Positions 48,081 to 59,350 of a stretch of DNA of 64,000 bases are shown here, one piece after another (the first letter of the stretch is position 1; every line of letters starts with the position of its first letter). A model generated the notes under the pieces. That model saw nothing but the letters and a program-made list of their open reading frames with translations, was not told the DNA's origin and ran no database searches. A program made the position numbers and the translations under genes. The stretch comes from Eremophila alpestris peregrina (taxonomy: Eukaryota > Chordata > Aves > Passeriformes > Alaudidae), in assembly GCA_009792885.1 (NCBI GenBank), contig WMCF01000012.1, forward strand, positions 16,133,492-16,197,491, read 5' to 3'.

Positions 48081-50956
48081 GAGCAAAGCTAGCCGCTGGG
48101 ACTCGGGGGCCAGCGAAGCCCCATTGGAGCGGCAGGAGGGACGTGCCCAGGGCTCCTGAGGACACACTGCTCCTCACGGCTTGACCCAAGTGGCCCCCCA
48201 CACCACCTGGGCCTTGCACTGTAATATGTCTGCTTGCCCCAGGGACCCCCAGCTAGCCTAGGGTGATGGGGCAGGAAGTGCCCGGCGCCTGGCTGGGTGC
48301 AGCCGGTGCCCGCTGGTGTGAAGCAGTTGCCTCCTTTCACCATCAGCCCTCGATGGGCCCCCGGCCCCATCCCCGCAGAGGCCGAGCAGAAGAAGGGCCC
48401 TTTGATAGCTGGCGGCAGACTCGGGAGCGAGGGCTGTTATTCCAGCGCTCTGCGGTGTGCGCCGACGGGGCACCGTGTGCTCCACGCTGGGGCCTGTTTT
48501 TCCTGGCTGGGGATGTGCTCGGCCCTTCTGGCCTCGGCGGGCTGGGGGGGGCCCCACTGGGGACTGCTCCTCCCTGCGGGCCCTCCACTCCGTGCCAAGC
48601 AGGGGTTCCTCCAAGCCCATCTGCTGCACAGCTGTGGGGAGGAGGGAGAGATGGGAGACGTGTCCCGAGCTCATCCCATGCCTCCCCCCATGCTTTGGCC
48701 ACATCAGCCCTGCTGCCGCTTGGGGAGCGGGGGGCGGTGGTGCCAGGGTGCCCCCAGGGCTGACAGCTCACTGTGAGGGTTCTGGGTTGCATGCTGCTGG
48801 TTGTACCCCCATGCTCATGCATGGGCCCCTGTGGTGGTCCCTGAGGTGCGTCTGTACCCCAGCTCATGCTAAAGGGGTGACAGCTTGGGGACCCTGCCCC
48901 AACTTGGTGGTCTTCCAAGGAGCATCCCCAGATTCCCCAGGTAACACCAGTGGGCTTACCAAAAGCCTGGCTAGGCAGCATGGGTGCCTGAGGGATACTG
49001 AAGGGACACTATCGGCACCAAAGTACACCGTAGGACAGGGAGCCTGGTGATGCCACCCCGGGTGTGCCCACTGACTGTGGGGCAGACCACGCTGGGGTAG
49101 TCTGTGGGGCATCATTGTGGGGCTGTGCTCTGGCTGCAGCAGCTCAGGGCAGCAGCCCTGGAGCTGCTAGAGCACATCTGGCTGCCTCTCGCCGGCTGAC
49201 ACATCCCTCGCAGCCCCCCCGCCCGGCTCTTTTGGGAACTTGCGTCATTTGTGCTGAGGAACCAAAACAGCCGTTAGCCCCCGTCTCCCCCCGCCCCGCC
49301 TCGGCCCCATGGGGCTGTGCCCGCTGTCCTGCCCTGCCGCTGCTCGGGGACTGATAAAATAAACCTGGCACGGGAAGAAACACGATGGCAAGCGACTGGC
49401 CCTGACCTCGCGTGCCAGCCCGTGCCCTGTGCCCAGTACAGCACTCCCTGTGGGACTGGTCTGGGCAAGCCCTGGGGGATGATGTCCTGGGGATTCCTGG
49501 CCCCTCTTTAGCGTCTCCAGCTCCCCAGGGACACCCAACCCTGTTTGGGGCACACATGCCTGAGGCAGGGCTGTGCTGAGTTCAAGAGCGGCTGCAGCCC
49601 GCGCTGAGCCTCAGAGGCAGGAAGCAGCAGTATCAACAATTTTAAGGCTCATTTACACCCCGAAAACATTCCCCATACTATACTGGGTGTGTCTGTGTGG
49701 GAAGTGACTGGGCTCTGCCACAGCCCCATACAGCTCCCGGGGGCCCCCCGCCGCCAGCGCCACCGAGCCGGGGGATGAACAGAGCCGCCATTCTCCCCGG
49801 CGGGCTGCGGTCCCCTATGCAGCGGCTGGCGGGGGCCCAGGCGGTCCCGACGGCGGTGCCAGGTGGGCCGTGCACCGCGCCAGCACCGGCCCCTGCCACT
49901 AAATATAGCCACGGCAGCCGGCCACGGAGCGGCGGGCGCGGGAGGCACGCGGCAGGGAGCGGGCAGCCGCATGCGCCGGGCCCCGCGTGTGCTCCCCTCA
50001 CGGGGCCGGCGGGGACACGTGCAGGCACGAGAGCGCGGTCAGGGCCTGTAAACAGCGCTGTGCGTGCACTGAGCCGGCGGCGCTTTGTGTGCAGGGGCGT
50101 CTGCAGTGTGCCCTTCGCCTCGGTGGTTCACAGTTGTGGGGTCTGGAGTGAAGGGCGCAGTGTGTTTTCCTCAGTGTGCAAATGGCGGGGAAGGGGGTCT
50201 GGGGTGAGCAATACAGTGAGGTTTCCCTCGGAGGTGCATAGTTGGGGGGTCTGGGGTGAGCAGTGGAGTTTTGCATGGCAGTGCACACACAAGCAGTATA
50301 GTGGCTTCAGTACGTGGGAGTACATGGGTATGTGTACGTGGTGGGGGGGAGGTGTGTGCAGCAGGTCTACCCAGCACGCAGCCTGTCCTGCCCTGTGCTG
50401 TGCTCAGGGCTATCATCCTCCTGGGAGCTCCCAGAGAGGCCCCTCTGGGGTGGACAAGTAGTACACGTGCAGCCAACAAGCCTGCTCTGAGGGCTTTTAG
50501 ATTAATCAAGTGCAATTAATGGTTTTGAAAAGCAGGAAAACATCAATGTCCAGCACAGGGCTCTGGTGGCTACATAGGGGTGTTGCCGGGGGGGCAACCT
50601 GAGGCAGAGCAAGGGCATTCAGGGATCCTGGGGCTGGGTGGTGGCAGTGGAGCTAGGTGGGCCGCCCTGGAGGTGGTGCACTACTGACACCCCTAGGATG
50701 TTCCCCACCTTGGGGACAACCTGGTGGCAACCAGCCTGCTCCTTCAGCCTAGCACCAAGATGAGTCTTTTGCCTGTGAGCTGTGGGCAGCCCCAGAAAAC
50801 TCTTCTGCTTCAGCTGTGAGGCTGGTATGTGGGAAGCCCAGACCCTCTGCCAAAAGCAGGGTACCAACTCTACTGCTCCCTGCCCAGGCCAGCCACCTCC
50901 ACCCCCCAAAAAGCTACCCTGATGCAGAGCCACTGAAGTCACCACCAAGGACATGG
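48081..50956. other. SPAG8-HINT2 intergenic region, no recognised gene
   Basis: GC-rich, with CpG patches at about 48300-48600 and 49740-50110. No exon chain or protein family recognised on either strand. A CTGATAAAATAAACC stretch near 49349 includes an AATAAA on the plus strand, without a gene to attach it to. Confidence 0.6.
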
Positions 50957-50962
50957 TTTATT
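50957..50962 (-). terminator. HINT2: HINT2 poly(A) signal
   Basis: AATAAA on the minus strand, 23 nt after the HINT2 stop codon (50986-50988). It is the only candidate close to the gene. Confidence 0.75.
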
Positions 50963-50985
50963 GGGGAGCAAGTGGGCAGTAGGTG

Positions 50986-52548
50986 TTAGCCAGGGGGCCA
51001 GCCCATCTGCCGCCCCCCCAGCACATGGAGGTGCAGATGGTAGACAGACTGTGCGCCATGCTTCCCATCGTTGATCACTGTTAGGAGAGGTACAAGGGTC
51101 AGGCCACCCCCTTTGTCCCCAGCCTCCCAGGATCACCAGTGAGGGTCCTGCCCCACAGGATGGTAGGGGATATCAACTCACCAAGGCGGTAGCCATCAGT
51201 CAGGCCCTCTGCCTGTGCCGTGCGTGCTGCCACCACCATCAAGTGCCCCAGCAGCTGAAGGAGGGAGAAGCGTCAGCGTCAGCACTGTATGACCCCCACC
51301 ACCAATGTCCCAGGGATCACTCCGGACTCACCTCAGTGTCTTGGGGACCAACACGGCTGATCCGGGGGATGGGGTGCTTGGGGATCACCAGGAAGTGAAC
51401 AGGGGCTTGTGGGGCCACATCACGGAAGACAAGGCACTACCGGGGGAGCAGAATAAGCCCCACACCCGTGGGTTCTGTCCCCTGCCCCAGTAGGGACACA
51501 GGTCCTGCTGTCCCAGCTACCTTGTCATCTTCATAGAGAATGGTGGCAGGGATGGTGCGGTCGATGATCTTGCTGAAGATGGTGGGCTGCCCTTCTGCCT
51601 CCTTGCCGGCCGCTGCTGCCTGCTGCGCCTTGCCCACCTCCCCGTCCCTCCCGCCGGGCACCGACACGCACCGCTGGGGCTGAGGGGCATACCTGGCTTA
51701 CAGCCTGTGCCCACGGGGACAAGGACACCGCGGTGGGGGTGGGTGGGGGCACGGAAGGGGACACGCATGCAAAGGTGATGGAGGGGAGCACATGCGGGTG
51801 ATGGTGGGGTGCACGTGGGCGTGGCAGGGGACACGTAGGGAGGGGGATGCACATGAGAGTGATACGAGTGCACGCTGGGATATGGGGCAAGGGATGCATG
51901 TGGCGGTGATCAGACTAATACATGGGGTGATGGGGAATGGGGTGGGGGATGCATGTGGAAAGTGGTGGGATTCATACAGGGGTCCTGGGGGTGCATACAG
52001 GGATGATGGTGGGGTGCATGTGGGGGTGATGCTTGACTATGACAGGGGTACCACATGAGGCAATAGGGACGTGCACATGGGGGTAACACTCACAGGGGTA
52101 AGAGGGGCAGATGTCCGGAGCTGGTAGCAGGCTGTGCTAACAGGGGTAACAGGGGACTGTCCACAGCCTGGACAGTGGGCTGTGCCCACGAGGGTGACAA
52201 GGGACTGTGCTCATGGGGCTGACAGGGGCCTGTGCTCTCGGGGGTGCGGGGGAGCGTCTGTGCCTACGGGGAGGCAGACTGCGGTTGAGGTGGATGCCCA
52301 CGGATGCTCCGAGGCCCGTGCCGTGGCGTGGGGGTGCGCGGGCCGGCCTTCATGCCCGCCGCGGACTTTGCCCGAAGGTGGAAGTAATGACGAGCATGGT
52401 GCGGACCCGTTCCGGTGCCCATGCTAGCCCCCCACACTCCGGTGTGTCTCCCTTAGCCCAGGATCCCTCCATTCCCGCGTCCCCCCGCGCCCACCTGCCC
52501 CGGGCGCAGCGCGACCCGCGCCAGCCCGCGCACCAGCACCGCCGCCAT
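50986..52548 (-). CDS. HINT2: Histidine triad nucleotide-binding protein 2, mitochondrial (HINT2), complete
   Basis: Mitochondrial HIT-family hydrolase of adenosine phosphoramidates. Coding exons: 52495-52548, 51521-51673, 51332-51436, 51182-51254, 50986-51077 (477 nt, 158 aa; human 163). The N-terminus is Arg/Ala-rich without acids (MAAVLVRGLARVALRPGQ), a mitochondrial targeting peptide. Then come AKAQQ-like KAQQAAAAGK, PTIFSKIIDRTIPA, ILYEDD, CLVFRDVAPQAPVHFLVIPK, and in exon 5 the histidine triad HLHLHV (H142, H144, H146). The C-terminus GGRQMGWPPG is typical. The exon-2 acceptor has two in-frame choices 6 nt apart (exon start 51673 or 51679), which would add Pro-Gln. TAF1C ends about 250 bp upstream on the same strand. 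Confidence 0.96.
51674..52494 (-). other. HINT2 intron 1 with imperfect GGTG/GTGCA-rich repeats
   Basis: About 0.8 kb, G-rich on the plus strand, with recurring GGGGATGCATGTGG, GGGGTGCACGTGG and ACAGGGG words at irregular spacing. It looks like a decayed minisatellite. Not coding. Confidence 0.65.
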
Positions 52549-52797
52549 GGCTGCCGCTCCCGCCCTGTCGCTCACACCCCGTCCCCGCTCCACGCCCCCT
52601 TAAAGCGCCCGCGCCCGCCGGCGACCACGGCCGGTATGTGGGTGACCCTTGGCGTCGGAACATCCCGGCGGGGACTCTCCGAGCGGGGAAGATGGTCACT
52701 CCCTCCCCGAGGGGAGTCCCAACCCCGGGCGTCCTGCCCCACCTAAGGGTGGGTGCCTTTATCAAACAATTGAGGACCCCGAGAGGAAGGCTGCAGG

Positions 52798-52803
52798 TTT
52801 ATT
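52798..52803 (-). terminator. TAF1C: TAF1C poly(A) signal
   Basis: AATAAA on the minus strand begins only 5 nt after the TAF1C stop codon (52809-52811). No other hexamer lies before the HINT2 promoter. Confidence 0.75.
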
Positions 52804-52808
52804 TGCAC

Positions 52809-55800
52809 TCAGAAACCCATTCGTGGGCGCTTGCGGCGGGGTTGCGAGGCAGAGGAGAGCTGGCTCTGCGAAGAAGGGATGCACAGCTGGCTGGCTTGGC
52901 TGCCAGGGGGCTCTGGGGGCTCGGGGGGGCCCTCGGCCCACACGGACAGGTAGTCCCGCAGCGTTTTCCGCCGCTCCTTGGGGATGCCGCGGCAGCGCAA
53001 GCTCTGTGAAGACAGCAGGGCTTCATCGGCTGCTGAGGTCGCAGGGCTACGAACTGAGGGACTGCCGGCTGGTGAGGAACCCTCCTGGGAGAGAATGGGT
53101 GGGCGGCCGGGCGAGAGTAGCGGGAGGCCTGTGTCACTCAGCTCAGACAGCTCAGACTGGTAGGTGACGGAGGAGGTGAAGCTGGCTGAAAGGCTGCGGT
53201 GGCCCTGGGCTCGCTTCTGCCGCCGCCGCCGCTCTCGCAGTGCCCGCTGTCTCTGTGCCACACTGAAGCTCGTCCTCTCCTCCCACCACTGCTCCCAGTC
53301 CCCAGCCCAAGCTGCTGTCAGACGGGCACTTAGGGGGTCCAGACCTCCTGCTGGCTCCAGGGTCTGTGGCAGGGGAGAGGGCTGGAGGGCCAAAGGCTCC
53401 CAGTGCTGGATGCGGCCTCCTTCCTCCATGGTTTGGCGCAGCCACTGGCGCATCTGCCTCTGCAGGCTGCTGGGGCCTGCTGGCCCCTCCAGATCTTTGC
53501 GGGTGAAGAGACGCCTCTGGCTGAGACTGGGGCGCCAGGTGTGCCGGGAAGGCTCCCTGCAGGCCCTGGAAAGGGCCCTCAGCCAGCGGCGGTATCGCAG
53601 AGCTACAGCTGGGCTGTGCACTGCTGGGGAGGGCGGGGGGCTAGCACAGGGCTCCTGTAGGAGTTCAGCTTCCTCCAGGGGTGCTGGTGTGCCCATGTCC
53701 TCCTCCTCTTCATCATTGATAATCACCTCCAGGTTGGACAAGTAGAATGTTTGCTCTTCCTCCTCTTCTTCCTCACCGCCCAAGCCCTGTGGGCTGCTGG
53801 CTGGAGCCTCGAAGAGAGGGGAAGAGCCAGGGGCTGTTGTGGCCTCATCCCTCAATGGGGGTGCAGGAGGTTGTGCTGCCTTGTGGGTCAGTCTCTGGCA
53901 GAAGACATCCCCAGCTTCAGAGAGCTGGAAAATCAACATAGACTTGTGCAGTCCATCCTCATGCAGCGTGGCAGCCAGCCCTACAGGAACAGGAAAGGCA
54001 CTGTCACCAGGATTCCACTCCTGGGGATTCTCTCAGAGCCTGACCAGCAGTGCGGGCTGCCTTTACTCCTCAGTGAGCACCCTCACTGCTGGCTTTGGCC
54101 CTGTACATCGTTTTCTGTATCATTAATCTCTTCCACAAGATTGTATGGGGCTTTGCTCTTGCTTTTGCAGCCACCCTCCAGCTAGGCCCATGACAATTCC
54201 ACTGCACTTCACCTTCTACCCCACCAGGACATGCAGCCTGGGGCAGTGTAGGACACTCACCTGCTGCTGGGGCTGCGAGGCGCTGCTGGAGCAGGTGGTG
54301 GCGGTGCGGGAGCTGGGTGGGCAGGTGCTGCAGGCACCCTGCGATATTGTGCAGCTTCTGCGGCGTCCCTGCCAGCTGACAGGCTGACTGGCTGCCCCCT
54401 GAGGAAACACCCCAAAAACAGTCTGCTGAGCACAGACAGCAGAGCAATAGCTGGTCCCAGCAGCAAAGAGGCTGGGACGTGGGCACAGAGGAGTCCTGGC
54501 TCTGCAGCACCCCTGGAGCTTGATTTCTTACCCCGGTATTGCAACAACAGCAGCTCCTGGGTGCGGGATGCACCAAGCAGCACCTTGTGGCTCCTCCCGG
54601 GTTTCCCTGGCATCAGGTGCGCAAAGAGTGGAGGGGCCTTCATCATGTGTGCCCACTTCAGCATGGGCACCAGTGGTAACCGCTCATCCAGCACATACAT
54701 GGAGAACTAGGACAGGAGTCTTGGCTCAGGTGGGACACACCCCAACACACTGTGGCAGCTCCCCTTAGCTGGGAGGTTCTCATGTCCCATAGGCACTTGG
54801 AGACACAGCTGTGCAGTGTGTCTTCCCCAGCTCCTAGCTGTGGTGGGACTCACCTGGGTGGTGACAAGGTACTGTGAAGGGTGAGCCCTGCCCAGGTACA
54901 TGGGTAGCACCACGCGCTCACCCTGCTGGCAGCCAGCTTCCTCGCCCACCTTGAACAAGTCAAAGTGGCATCTCTTGGGGGCCTGCAGCAGTAGAATGGG
55001 GCGCAGTCAGCACTTTGGGCTGAGGAACTCTTTTCCCTGCCTTCTCCAAGCTCCATGCCCACCCTCCGAGGCTCACCCGGGCATCCAGGCACTGCAGGCC
55101 TGTGCGGTCAGCACAGCTGAGCACTCGCGGGTGGGCAGTGAAATCACTCCAGCGCCAGGGTGAATGGTCACAAAAAAACATGGTCTGGGGATCATGGCGG
55201 AGCTGCTGCAGCCTGTGGGGAGACAGCAGTATTGGCACGGAGTAGGGCTGCCCCAGTCACTTGGGCCTCCCACGTCCTGGAACTCCAATGTCCAACACAC
55301 AACCCTGAGTGCCCTATCTCACCCTGTCTCGACGTTCCAGAGGTAGACGGTCCCGCTCTGGGTGCAGACAGACAGCTCCCCAGGAAGGTGAGGGCTGCAG
55401 GACAGTGGGCACAGCATCACCATGGGGCGACAGAACCCACCACGTGAAGCAGGGCTGCACCAGCAGAGCTCCCTCCTCACACAGGCCCTTCCTCAGCACC
55501 TACCTGACAGTGAGGCAGGAGGCAGGCACATCAGTGCGGATCACCTGTAGTGGGGCAGGAGCTGCCCTTCTCTTGCTGGGCACCCTCCAAACACCACAGT
55601 GGTAGTCTGAGCGGACCCCAACAAAATCTGTCAGGAGGCAGGAGGTGGCATGTGAAGTGGCAGCATCCCAGGGGGCCCCTGCTGCCCCTCCTCCCTACGT
55701 CCTGTCTGCCTCAAGATATGGATCCTGGGGCTGGCTCACCTTGTCCATCCACACGGGCTGCAGCCACTTGCTGGACACGCCCACTGAGCTCAAACTGCGC

Positions 55801-57163
55801 TGGGCAGCCCTGGGTGCGGGGCAGCTCCTCCAGCACCACGTCCTGGAAATCTGGGATGCTGGCTAAGGGCAGTGCAACACAACCCCTCCTTCCCTCCCTA
55901 AGGACACCACATGGAGAAGGATACTGAGGTGGTTCATGGCCTGCCCTCCAGGGTACACCAGGCGGCCCACAGGTGTCCCCCCGTCTTCAGGGGGCAACCA
56001 GACCAGTGCCCCCCCAGTGAGGCTGTCGTCAAAGAGCAGGTTGGACCACTGCTGCATCAGCTCCTCATGCAGGCAGTCTGCCAGCAGCCCCAGTGGCACC
56101 TCGAAGAGCCAGTCACGGCAGAGGTGGGAGAACCAGCGCAGGCGGGAGGCCAAGTGCTGCCGGGGGCAGCCACTGCAGGGCATGGACAGCATCAGGTGGG
56201 GGGACAGAGCAGGAGTCCCCCCAGACCTCTGCAGGGCAGGGGACACAGGGACACTCACCGTCGGGCCTCCAGGCGGTCAATGTCCTCCATCAGGGCCGTC
56301 ATCCGGATGGTGCTATTCCGGGCTGGTCTCTACAGGAGTAGGGGCACAGATTGAGACTGGCAAGGGGAAGGGTGGGGAACAGCACTGTTATCCCTGGAAA
56401 GACAGTGACCTTCAGCTTGGAGTTTCCCAGGTGGAAGTTCTTGTGCAGCAGACGCCCCAGGGAGCCAAAAGCGTCTTCTGGGTGATCCACAAAGAAATGG
56501 CCCAGCTGTGTGAGAGAGAGGGAAAAGGGTCAGTGCATGCAAAGGTCCCACACTGTCCCCCAGGTCCTTGCCAGGAGGCCACACCTCAAATCCCACCTGC
56601 CTGGTGAAGTCCAGAGTGGCTCCAGACTTGCTTGCTCGAAGCTTCTTGCACAGGCCGCTGCGGTAGAGGATGTCCTGAGACGCGGGCGAGGGGATCCAGC
56701 AGCCTGTGGGGAGAAGGCAGAAGCTGCCTGGCACCACAGGAGCACCGAGACACCGCTCAGCACAGCGGAGCAGCGGCAGCGATAGGGATGGAAGGCACGT
56801 TCCCTCAGCCCCCGTGAAGCGAGCCCCCTCCCGCTCCCGCGGCTCTCACCCGCGCCGGGCAGCAGCACCGGAAACGCCGCAGCGTCGGCGGCTTCCCACC
56901 TTTCGCCCGTCGCGCCGCGGCGGGGCACGAACGCTGACTGGAATTGCGGGGAGCAAAGAGGGACAGTCAGAGAGGCCCCTGAGCGTCCTGCCGCTTCCCT
57001 CGGCCGGCCCGGACCCCCGGCAGGGCCTCACCTGGCAGCGGCCGGGGCCACCCTCCAGCACCTGCCCGTGCTCGCCCCAGCCGGCGACCGGCGCGGGGCC
57101 ACCCTCTTCCCGCGGCGGGCCGGCGCCGAAGTAGGAGGGGAAGAGCGCGGCCGGAAACTCCAT
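52809..57163 (-). CDS. TAF1C: TATA box-binding protein-associated factor, RNA polymerase I subunit C (TAF1C), complete
   Basis: TAF(I)110 subunit of selectivity factor SL1, which places RNA polymerase I at rDNA promoters in the nucleolus. Exons: 57032-57163, 56850-56937, 56597-56703, 56410-56505, 56259-56329, 55925-56172, 55740-55862, 55504-55627, 55323-55394, 55077-55212, 54854-54982, 54532-54706, 54261-54398, 52809-53980. The total is 2811 nt, 936 aa; human is 869. The start is MEFPAALFPSYF. Clear matches are LADCLHEELMQQWSNLLFDD, GRLVYPGG, VRSDYHCGVW, PHLPGEL, WRWSDFTAHPRVL, DERLPLVPMLKW, LIFQLSEAGDVF and the C-terminus RKRPRMGF (human RKKPRMGF). The middle part would form the WD40-like propeller. 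The last exon (391 codons) is rich in Glu, Ser and Arg. Human TAF1C lies at 16q24, so this location is unexpected. Confidence 0.96.
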
Positions 57164-57276
57164 GGCCGCGGTACCGGGCACAGGGTCAGCACGCGGCTGG
57201 GCCGGGGGTCCCGGTACCCCGTGGGGATGGCGCGGCCACCACGAATGGCGTCACCGTCGCGCTGCTGTGCCGCGCA

Positions 57277-57281
57277 CCAAT
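57277..57281 (+). promoter_or_regulatory. TAF1C: CCAAT box upstream of TAF1C
   Basis: CACCAATCAGCG, a full NF-Y-type CCAAT box, about 115 bp upstream of the TAF1C ATG (57163, minus strand), in CpG-rich sequence. Orientation is opposite to the gene, which is common for this element. Confidence 0.5.
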
Positions 57282-57384
57282 CAGCGCCCGAGAACAGCGC
57301 GGGACAGAGCGCCGCCGGAGGCACAGCCGTGCGGAGCGCTACCGCCCCCTGCCGGCCGGAGGGTAAAAACGTGCGGCCGGCCGG

Positions 57385-57500
57385 GGGACAGGGACGCGAA
57401 CGGGATGGGAACGGGACGGGAACAGGCGAGAGAAGCGGTGGGACCGGGATGGGAACGGGACGGGAACGCGAATGGGCGGGGAAAGCGGTGGAACTGGGAC
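57385..57500. repeat. GGGAAC/GGGATG minisatellite upstream of TAF1C
   Basis: Repeated GGGAACGGGACGGGAACG-type words, two blocks separated by GAGAAGCGGTGGGACC. Many spaced GGG triplets on the plus strand could fold as G-quadruplexes. Confidence 0.8.
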
Positions 57501-58539
57501 AGGACCGGGCGGCGGTCCTAGGCGAGAACAGTGGGATAGAGCTGGACCAGGTCCGACACTGGAGAACCATCAGGACCCCACCGGGTCACAGCATTGTTTC
57601 CTCTGCTCGCTTCAAGAGCAGTGAAACCCCCCTGTGAGTCCTGCCAGGGGCACACTTGGTTTTCCGTGGACCCGGTTGTGTGGCCGTGGGGCACCCCACA
57701 CACCAGCGGGATGTGGAGCTATGGGACAGTCTCAGATATCTGCGGATCGCTGGGTTGAAGTGCGGCTCCTGGAACGCTGAGGATGTTCCAGTTGCTCCAT
57801 CCCACTCTGCTCTTCTTCGCACCTGCTTGGCCTTGGTGAACCCACTCCCACAACACAGAAGGCTCTGTGATGCTTCCTCCCCACAGGGTGGTTGTTGGTT
57901 CCCCATGAGGGACCCACGTGGCCCCAGACACCCATGGGAACCCACACAGAGTTCAGGCTAGTCCCATGGAGCTCTGATAGAACCCTGGAGCTTTTAGAGA
58001 GTATCTAGAAAGGAGACAATGTCCCCTATCTATTTTCCAAGGAGAGCATGACCAGCTTTCTCCTCGAGGGACCACGGTCCTTGTACATCCTTGTGTCAGA
58101 GGTCACTGGCCCTAGAGCTGTTTGGGAGGGGACCCCAAACCATGCCTGGAGGGGGTCTGTGTTCTGGCTAGTCGGGATGGGAAATGGTGGGGTGGCTGTT
58201 CCTGCTGCAGCTTCCAGGGTGCCCTGTGGGGAGCACGGGACAGGAGAAGAGCATTCCCATGAGTAGTAACCTGCTGCATCCAATTATGGTCTGTGGAGAA
58301 TGATGATGTCAGAGGCGTCTGGGAATGATATCAGGGAGTTTGGGAAAGTGTGATGAGATCGTTTCCAGTCAAGATGTCCTCATCCCTGCAGGTGGTGCCC
58401 AGACCCCCGCTGTGGGACTCCTCCTTTCAAGATTCATGCTGAAATTTGCTTTAAGAAGGTGGTAGCCACTGGTAGAAAACCACACAGCCCCTATGTGTCC
58501 CTGTCTCTCATCCCTGTCCCTTTCCCAATTCCAGGGCAT

Positions 58540-59070
58540 GTCATCAGCTCCATGTCCCTCTCCATTATACATTTCTGTGCCCAGAACATATTCCTGTCGC
58601 CAGCCCTGTGTTCCTATCCCTTAGACCCACATCCCAGTCCCCAGTCATTGTTTCTGTCTTCTGCCCCATGTCCCTCTCCCTCGACCTATGTCCCTGTCTG
58701 CAGCCCCATGTTCCTGTCCCTCAGCCCCATATCTCGGTTCCAAGCCTATATCCTTGTCCCCAGCACCATGTCCCTGTTCCAAGCCCTGTGACCCCATTCC
58801 TGGCACATATCTCGGTTCCAGAGACATGTCCCTGCCCCCCAGCACTGTGACCCCATTATCGGCCCGTATCTCAGTTCCAGCACCATGCTCCTGACCTCAG
58901 CGCCTTGTTCCTGGCCTCAACCCGTGTCCCTGCCCCAGCGGGTGTCTCTGTGCCCTGTGCCTCCGTTCCCGGCTGGTATCTCCGTTCTAGCCCCGTGTGC
59001 CTGTCCCCAGCGCCATGTCCCTGTCTCCAGCCCTGTGTCCCAGTTCCCGGCCCGTATCTCGGGTTCCAGC
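58540..59070. repeat. Degenerate CCCCAGCCCCATGTCCCTGT-type minisatellite
   Basis: About 20 diverged units of roughly 20-30 bp built on CCATGTCCCTGTCC and CCGTATCTCGGTTCCAG, between TAF1C and TMEM8B. Pyrimidine-rich on the plus strand. Confidence 0.85.
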
Positions 59071-59214
59071 CCGGTGTCCCTTTTCCGCAGCCTCCCATCT
59101 CCATTCCCGCCCGTGTCGCTGTCCCCTCCGTGCCCCGGTCGGCGCCGGGTCCATCCCGGGGGTATGCGGGGGGTGAATTGTCTCTCTGGGCGGGCGGGGC
59201 GTGGTGCAGCCGCC

Positions 59215-59350
59215 GGTGATTGATGTTCCCGGGGGCCAATGGAGGCACGGGAGGCGGTCCCGGTGGGCGGGGCGGGTGACGTCAGGGCCGCCGGTGCGCG
59301 GCGGGGCGGCCGGAGGCGCGCGCCCCAAGGCAGCCGCGGCGGCGGCGGCG
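59215..59350 (+). promoter_or_regulatory. TMEM8B: TMEM8B core promoter with CCAAT, GC box and perfect CRE
   Basis: In CpG-rich sequence just before the ATG: CCAAT at 59236-59240, GTGGGCGGGGCGGG at about 59263-59276, and the palindromic cAMP-response element TGACGTCA at 59277-59284, 67 bp before the start codon. No TATA box. These are sequence matches; activity is inferred. Confidence 0.6.

Noticed and set aside
48081..50956. Search for FAM221B or another gene between SPAG8 and HINT2
   Set aside because: No exon with recognisable similarity or linked splice phases was found on either strand.
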